Below are positions 59,352 to 64,000 of a stretch of DNA of 64,000 bases, piece by piece; within the stretch, counting starts at the first letter, position 1; each line of letters starts with the position of its first letter. The position numbers and the translations under genes were made by a program. Where the stretch lies: positions 51,075,755 to 51,139,754 of the forward strand of contig CM048853.1 of assembly GCA_026545225.1 (NCBI GenBank), given 5' to 3'. Below the pieces are notes generated by a model that had not been told where the DNA came from, did no database searches, and saw only the letters and a program-made list of their open reading frames with translations. The DNA comes from Cornus controversa (Eukaryota; Streptophyta; Magnoliopsida; Cornales; Cornaceae).

Positions 59352-60039
59352 TAGAATGGTTAGATTATAAATAAATAATCATAGGTTTTTTTAAATAGTG
59401 ATAATTGGGGTAAAAAAATATTTTAGTTAATTAAATAGACAGATTTTTTCTTATGAATCAGGGATAATTACTTTTTTCCACCCTTAAAACAAATCAAATC
59501 ATTACATGAACTATTATTTATTTGTTGATATATATAGAATAGTTAGATTCTAAATAAAGTAATTATAAGTTTTTTTAAATAGTGATAATTGGGGGTAAAA
59601 AATCATTTTAGTTAATTAAATAGGTAGACTTTTTCATATGAATCGGGAATATTCCCTTTTATCCATCCTTAAAACAAATCAAATCATCACATGGAGTATT
59701 ATTTATCTATAATTGGGGTAAAAAATATTTTAATTAATTAAATAGGTAGACTTTTTTGTAAGAATGAGGGATATTCCCCTTTTTCCACTCTTAAAACAAA
59801 TCAAATCATTAAGTGGAGCATCATTTATCTGTTGATATATCTAGAATAGCTAGATTCTAAATACAGTAATTATTAAAAAAAAAATTAGTTAATTAAATAG
59901 GCAGACTTTTGGTTATGAATGGATATTCCCTTTTTGACACCCTTAAAACAAATCAAATCATTACATGGAGTATCATTTATATGTTGATATATCTAAAATA
60001 GGTAGATTCTAAATAAAGTAATTAAATTTAAAAAAAAAG

Positions 60040-60480
60040 TGTAATTAAATAAGTGTAATTAAATTTTAAAAAAAAATTTGAAACTGAAGTGTTTATCTCT
60101 CTATATTATTTGTTTCTCTATTATATGTCATTCTTAGATACATATATACACACACTCCCATATATATACACACTTCTCTCCTTCTACATCTGTCCGGGGT
60201 GAGATTTGTAGAACTGTGAGATTACATATATTCGTGTATCTAATATATATACACATGTGTATAGGCTGTCAATTTAAAATTGCATGATGAATCAAACTTT
60301 ACCATTTCCCCACATACAACATGTGTCACTTCATTTTTTCTAAACCAAGTTTCTCTTACCCAACTTTACCATTTCCCCACTATTTTTGTATCTACCACTT
60401 TTGACCAAACAAGTCTGCAACATTGCAATTCGTTCATCCCTTCCATACCCAATTCATTATCAAGTTGATTACTTTGTCTT
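60040..60480. repeat. Repeat X, copy 3 (shortened)
   Basis: Matches about 45265-45510 and then 46110-46192, lacking the middle. It sits inside the tandem array. Beyond the point where Copia is inserted in copy 1 it reads on as GTATCTACCACTTTTGACC, giving the uninterrupted site. Confidence 0.7.
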
Positions 60481-61198
60481 TGTCCCAAAATATTGGTTTT
60501 TGGTGGAATCGGGGATATTCCTCTTTTTCTAACCTTAAAACAAATCAAATCATTATATGAAGTATGATTTATCTGTCGATATATTTAGAATAGTTAGATT
60601 ATAAATACAGTAATTATTAAAAAAAATTAGTTAATTAAATAGGCTGACTTTTGGTTATGAATGGGATATTCTCTTCTTGACACCCGTAAAACAAATCAAA
60701 TCATTACATGGAGTATCATTTATATGTTGATATATCTAAAATAGGTAGATTCTAAATAAAGTAATTATAGGTTTTTTTAAATAGTGATAATTGGGGTAAA
60801 AAAACATTTTAGTTAATTAAATAGGCAGACTTCTTCTTAGTGAGGGATATTCCCTTTTCTTCAACCCTTAAAACAAATCAAATCATTTGATGGAGTATCA
60901 TTTATCTGTTAATATATCTAGAATAGTTAGATTCTAAATAGAGTAATTATAGGTTTTTTTAAATAATGATAATTGAGGTAAAAAAAAGTATTTAATTAAA
61001 TAGGCAGATGAATTGGGATATTCCCTTTTTTTTCAATCTTAAAACAAATTAAATCATTAAATGAAGTATCATTTATCTATTCATATATAGACGGAGATGG
61101 AGTAATTATCCCGATCACCAGAATTGACGTAGAGTTGTTGTTAAGTATGGTAGGTATTGATTTTCTTCTTGTCATTTTGTATTATTCACAAGTGTTTG

Positions 61199-61342
61199 TA
61201 CAAAAAATTATTTGGCTAATTACAACCAATTATTCTATTACTCACACCCAAAAATTAATGAGTTTTCTATATTTTTTTAGAAAAAGATTTTCTCAATTCA
61301 TACAAGTTTTGAAACTTGAATCATTTTAGGACTCAAGGTTCT
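61199..61342 (-). mobile_element. Gypsy LTR fragment
   Basis: Relative of 44745-44910 in the same orientation, part of the block that interrupts the tandem array. Only about 145 bp are recognisable. Confidence 0.6.
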
Positions 61343-61699
61343 CATTGGTGAATTGAAGTTTTTTTTTTGGGTAAATTTTTTCGACAAATTAAAGTTCTTT
61401 TTTTTCGGTAATTTTTTTTGGTATTTTTCAGTAAATTAATCAATTTTTTATTTTTATTTTTTATATTTTTGAGGGTAGATTTGTCATTTTAAGTCAATTT
61501 TTAATTCAAATACTGCCAAATAGGGGCAAGATGCACCAATTTATAAGTTGGAGAGTGTTTGTTGCACCCAAAAAAATGAGAGGGGGTATTGTTCACCATT
61601 TTGAAAACAGAGGAGAGTACATTGCAATTTGGCCTAAAGTAATTATAGATTTTTTAAGTAATGATAACTGGAGTAAAAGTATTTTAGTTATTTAAATAG

Positions 61700-62405
61700 C
61701 GTGAATAGAATGAAATGAAATGATCATTCTCATTATATTATTTGGTTACAAATATGAAATGAAGTGAGAATGAAATAAATTTTAAATCAAATTCTCCAAA
61801 ATACCCCACATAGTAACAAATAAATTAAACAAACAAATATATGGTGGTGGAGGAAGGTGGCGAGGTGTGGTGGTGGAGGTGGTGAAGGACGGTGGTGATA
61901 TGGAGGTGGTGGCAGTGGAGGAAGGTGGTGGTGTGGTGGTGGAGGAAGGTGGCGATGTGGAGGTGGTGGAGCGGTGTGGTGGGGGTGGTGGTGGAGGAAG
62001 GTGGCGATGTGGATGTGCTGGAGTGGTGTGGTGGGGTGGTGGTGGAGGAAGGTGGCGATGGTGCGGTAGGGGTGGTGGCGGCGGTGGTGGAGGAAGGTGG
62101 CGATATGGAGGTGGTGGTGTGGTGGAGTAGGAAGGTGGCAATGTGGGGGTGGAAGTAGTGATTGAGCCGATGGTGGTGGTAGAGCCGGTGTGGTGGTGAA
62201 AATAATGGTTGTGGTGGTGATGGAGGTGAAGGATTTTTTGGTCATATATATATTTTGTTAATCTTATTGGAAATGGAATACCCATTCCATAGGTTTAACT
62301 ATGGAATGAATTTTCATTCCAAGTGAATAATCATTCTCATCTTACAATTCATACCAAACAAAGGAATGGTTGGAATGGGCAATCCATTCCATTCCATTCC
62401 TTATA
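61700..62405. mobile_element. Candidate MITE carrying a G-rich minisatellite
   Basis: The left end (AGAATGAAATGAAATGATCA) and the complement of the right end (GCATTTGGTATAAGGAATGG) are both rich in GGAATG-like words, as in Harbinger-type MITEs. It interrupts one unit of the tandem array. A target duplication was not identified, so the class is unsure. Confidence 0.4.
61840..62222. repeat. G-rich minisatellite (GGTGGTGGAGGAAGGTGGCGAT)-like
   Basis: About 380 bp built from variants of GGTGGAGGAAGGTGGCGATG and GTGGTGGTGG. The plus strand is almost only G, T and A; cytosine is rare. Both strands are open for long stretches only because of low complexity. Confidence 0.85.
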
Positions 62406-62745
62406 CCAAATGCAACATTAAAACAAATCAAATTGTTACATAGAGTATCATTTATCTGTTGATATATCTAGAATAGCTAGATTCTAAATAAAGTAATTAT
62501 AGGTTTTTTTAAATCGTGATAATTGGGGTAAAAAAATATTTTCGTTAATTAAATTGGTAGACTTTTTCTTATGAATGGGGAATATTCCCCCTTTTCCACA
62601 CTTAAAACAAATCAAATCATTACATGAAGTATCATTTATTTGTTGATATATCTAGAATAGTTAGATTAAATAATTGGGGTAAAAAAATATTTTAGTTAAT
62701 TAAATAGGCAGACTTTTTCTTATGATTGGGGATATTCAGTTAAAA

Positions 62746-63411
62746 AAGAATGAAAAAAAGTGACTTGGATGAAAAGAAACGAAGTGGCTTAAAGATGTGA
62801 TGAAGACATTTCTGTCGAGAAATTTTAGGCCGCACGTGTACAACACTCACGGTTAAATATGCTCGGAGTAGTGTATAATTTTTCGTGTTTGTCATCCAAT
62901 TTTATTTGTTTGGTCCCATCATGAAACAATTATTAGCCATTGTAAAGTTAATTTGACATGAACCTAAAAACTAAAAGTTTAGTGGAATTAAATAATGTGA
63001 ATTCAAATTAATTAATAATTATATTCATGTGGAGTCTACTACCTTTCTCATTTCACTACCAAGCCTTGACCTGTGCCATTGAGTAACATATCATCATCAT
63101 GATAAATTGATAATTTCAAATTTACATTGCTTAATTAATTGGGTTATAAAACTTTTCTAATTTTTTTTCTTTTGATGTGTCATGTTTTATTTGGATTTTT
63201 TTAGAGTATCTCCTGCCCAATTGTTGAAACCGTTTTTGCAATTGGACTCACTTTTGAGGGCTACATTGGCCTCGCCAAAATGGTGGGTCCCATTGCAATC
63301 GGGGTCTGGGTATTCCGAGAGTCATTTGGCGATCGCGACTATGGTCTATTTATTTTTGTTTTACTTAAAAATAAAAAAATATGGATCTCTCTCTCTATAT
63401 ATATATAGAGT
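62746..63411. other. Intergenic, no gene seen
   Basis: No recognised gene. One open frame at 63182-63466 begins MFYLDFFRVSPAQLLKPFLQ but shows no known domain and runs into the next MITE. Confidence 0.4.
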
Positions 63412-63585
63412 AATGATCTCTTGCTCACCGGTGAGTAAGAAATTTTCAACACACCAAGTATGGTAATCGTTGGATATGATCTAAGTGTAAAAAATGTAAC
63501 TTTTCAAAATCATTGCAATCATATCTAATGGTTACCATACATGGTGTGGAAGAATTTCTTGCTCACCGATGAGTAAGAGATCATT
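63412..63585. mobile_element. Foldback MITE, 174 bp
   Basis: Inverted ends of about 70 bp: AATGATCTCTTGCTCACCGG on the left and, on the complement of the right, AATGATCTCTTACTCATCGG. Only about 30 bp separate the arms. Flanks are TA-rich, so the target duplication cannot be defined. Confidence 0.8.
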
Positions 63586-63652
63586 TATATATATTATCTC
63601 ATTAAACCAACATTTTCTTTTGTTGTCACAAGTAAGCTTTAGCTAGTTTATA

Positions 63653-63916
63653 CTCCCTCCGTCCCATAATTTTAGTCCATTATTCCTTTTTGGGATGTCC
63701 CAAAATATATGTCCATTTCCTAAAATGGATTATATGATTCCTAAACTACCCATTCCAAACTCTACTATCCTAAAAGTTGGGCCCACCATATAATAATAAT
63801 GCTAACTTTTAAACAAGGACTAATATGTAAATTCATGCATTATTACACTAAAAAGTGGGTCCCACCATAAAAAGTTGGAATCCCCAAACATGCCAAGAAC
63901 TATGGGACGGAGGGAG
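63653..63916. mobile_element. Stowaway MITE (Tc1/mariner)
   Basis: A 264-bp element with the classic ends CTCCCTCCGTCCC and GGGACGGAGGGAG and a TA duplication on each side (63651-63652 and 63917-63918). Non-coding. Confidence 0.95.
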
Positions 63917-64000
63917 TATCTTATTATGATTTGATTATGAGAAACTGTTATACATATAGAGATACTTAATAAGAAAAAAAAAAATACATAAAAAAATATA

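Larger units (their letters stand above)
59352..62745. repeat. Decayed tandem array, unit about 150-185 bp, interrupted
   Basis: The anchor AAAACAAATCAAATCAT, or a close variant, occurs at least ten times (near 59488, 59669, 59791, 59946, 60537, 60687, 60872, 61041, 62420, 62602). Each is followed by GTTGATATATCTAGAATAG, TTTTTTTAAATAGTGATAAT, GGTAAAAAA and AATAGGCAGACTTTTT-type text. Full units are about 180 bp; shorter ones have internal deletions. Three foreign blocks cut the array: repeat X copy 3, a block at about 61095-61635, and a block at about 61700-62405. Spacing and AT content resemble plant satellites. Confidence 0.85.

Noticed and set aside
61782-62285. Long minus-strand frames rich in His, Pro and Thr (up to 167 residues)
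   Set aside because: They are translations of the G-rich minisatellite; two frames on this strand and two on the other are open at once, which marks low complexity, not a gene.
1-64000. CRISPR array, operon, tRNA or rRNA genes, or a virus-like capsid element
   Set aside because: No regular spacer-repeat array, no cloverleaf or rRNA text recognised, and no capsid or polymerase genes other than LTR retroelement fossils; the window is plant nuclear DNA.

Overview
This window looks like plant nuclear DNA from a eudicot. It is AT-rich, has one multi-exon housekeeping gene with plant-type introns, one small plant-type membrane protein gene, and a dense layer of plant transposons: Copia and Gypsy fossils, TRIMs, hAT and Mutator-like MITEs, and a Stowaway MITE. 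I cannot name the species from the sequence. No CRISPR array, operon, tRNA or rRNA gene was seen.

Layout. 1-2.25 kb: intergenic, with a hAT-type MITE (1404-1611). 2.25-13.9 kb: minus-strand gene for the largest subunit of translation initiation factor eIF3 (eIF3a/TIF3A1). It is rebuilt here as 13 coding exons that stay in one frame for 877 codons. 13.9-15 kb: its 5' untranslated region and promoter, with telo-box-like motifs. 15-23.5 kb: TRIM relics, a probable solo Gypsy LTR (17209-18542), a hAT-like MITE and a Mutator-like MITE (22233-22520). 23551-23928 (-): a small integral membrane protein with a good TATA box. 24.6-33.9 kb: a duplicated stretch holding nested elements, including a Copia element (26785-32353) inside a foldback MULE-type element (26520-33057). 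34-36.6 kb: minisatellites and a very compact TRIM (35212-35783). 36.7-39.9 kb: a PPR gene fragment split by a tandem TRIM with three LTRs and two internal domains, one of which carries a hAT MITE. 40.4-41.2 kb: second copy of the duplicated stretch. 42.7-45.2 kb: Gypsy gag-protease fossil (-). 45.3-53.4 kb: a rearranged Copia fossil, a 3.7 kb hAT-like element inside its reverse transcriptase region, and two copies of an unidentified repeat (X). 53.5-59.3 kb: LTR fragment, MULE-type and hAT-type MITEs, no clear gene. 59.35-62.75 kb: a decayed tandem array with a unit of about 150-185 bp, cut by three foreign blocks, one of which carries a G-rich minisatellite. 63.4-63.9 kb: a foldback MITE and a Stowaway MITE.

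Only two genes look intact: eIF3a-like and the small membrane protein. The main value of the window is its insertion history. Clean target-site duplications and, in several places, a related copy without the insertion let the order of events be read directly. I found no convincing new biological system. The most unusual items are the shortened eIF3a coiled coil with a GC-AG first coding intron, the tandem TRIM in a PPR fragment, the 3.7 kb transposase-less hAT element and the disrupted tandem array. Comparisons with known families are from memory; no database was searched.
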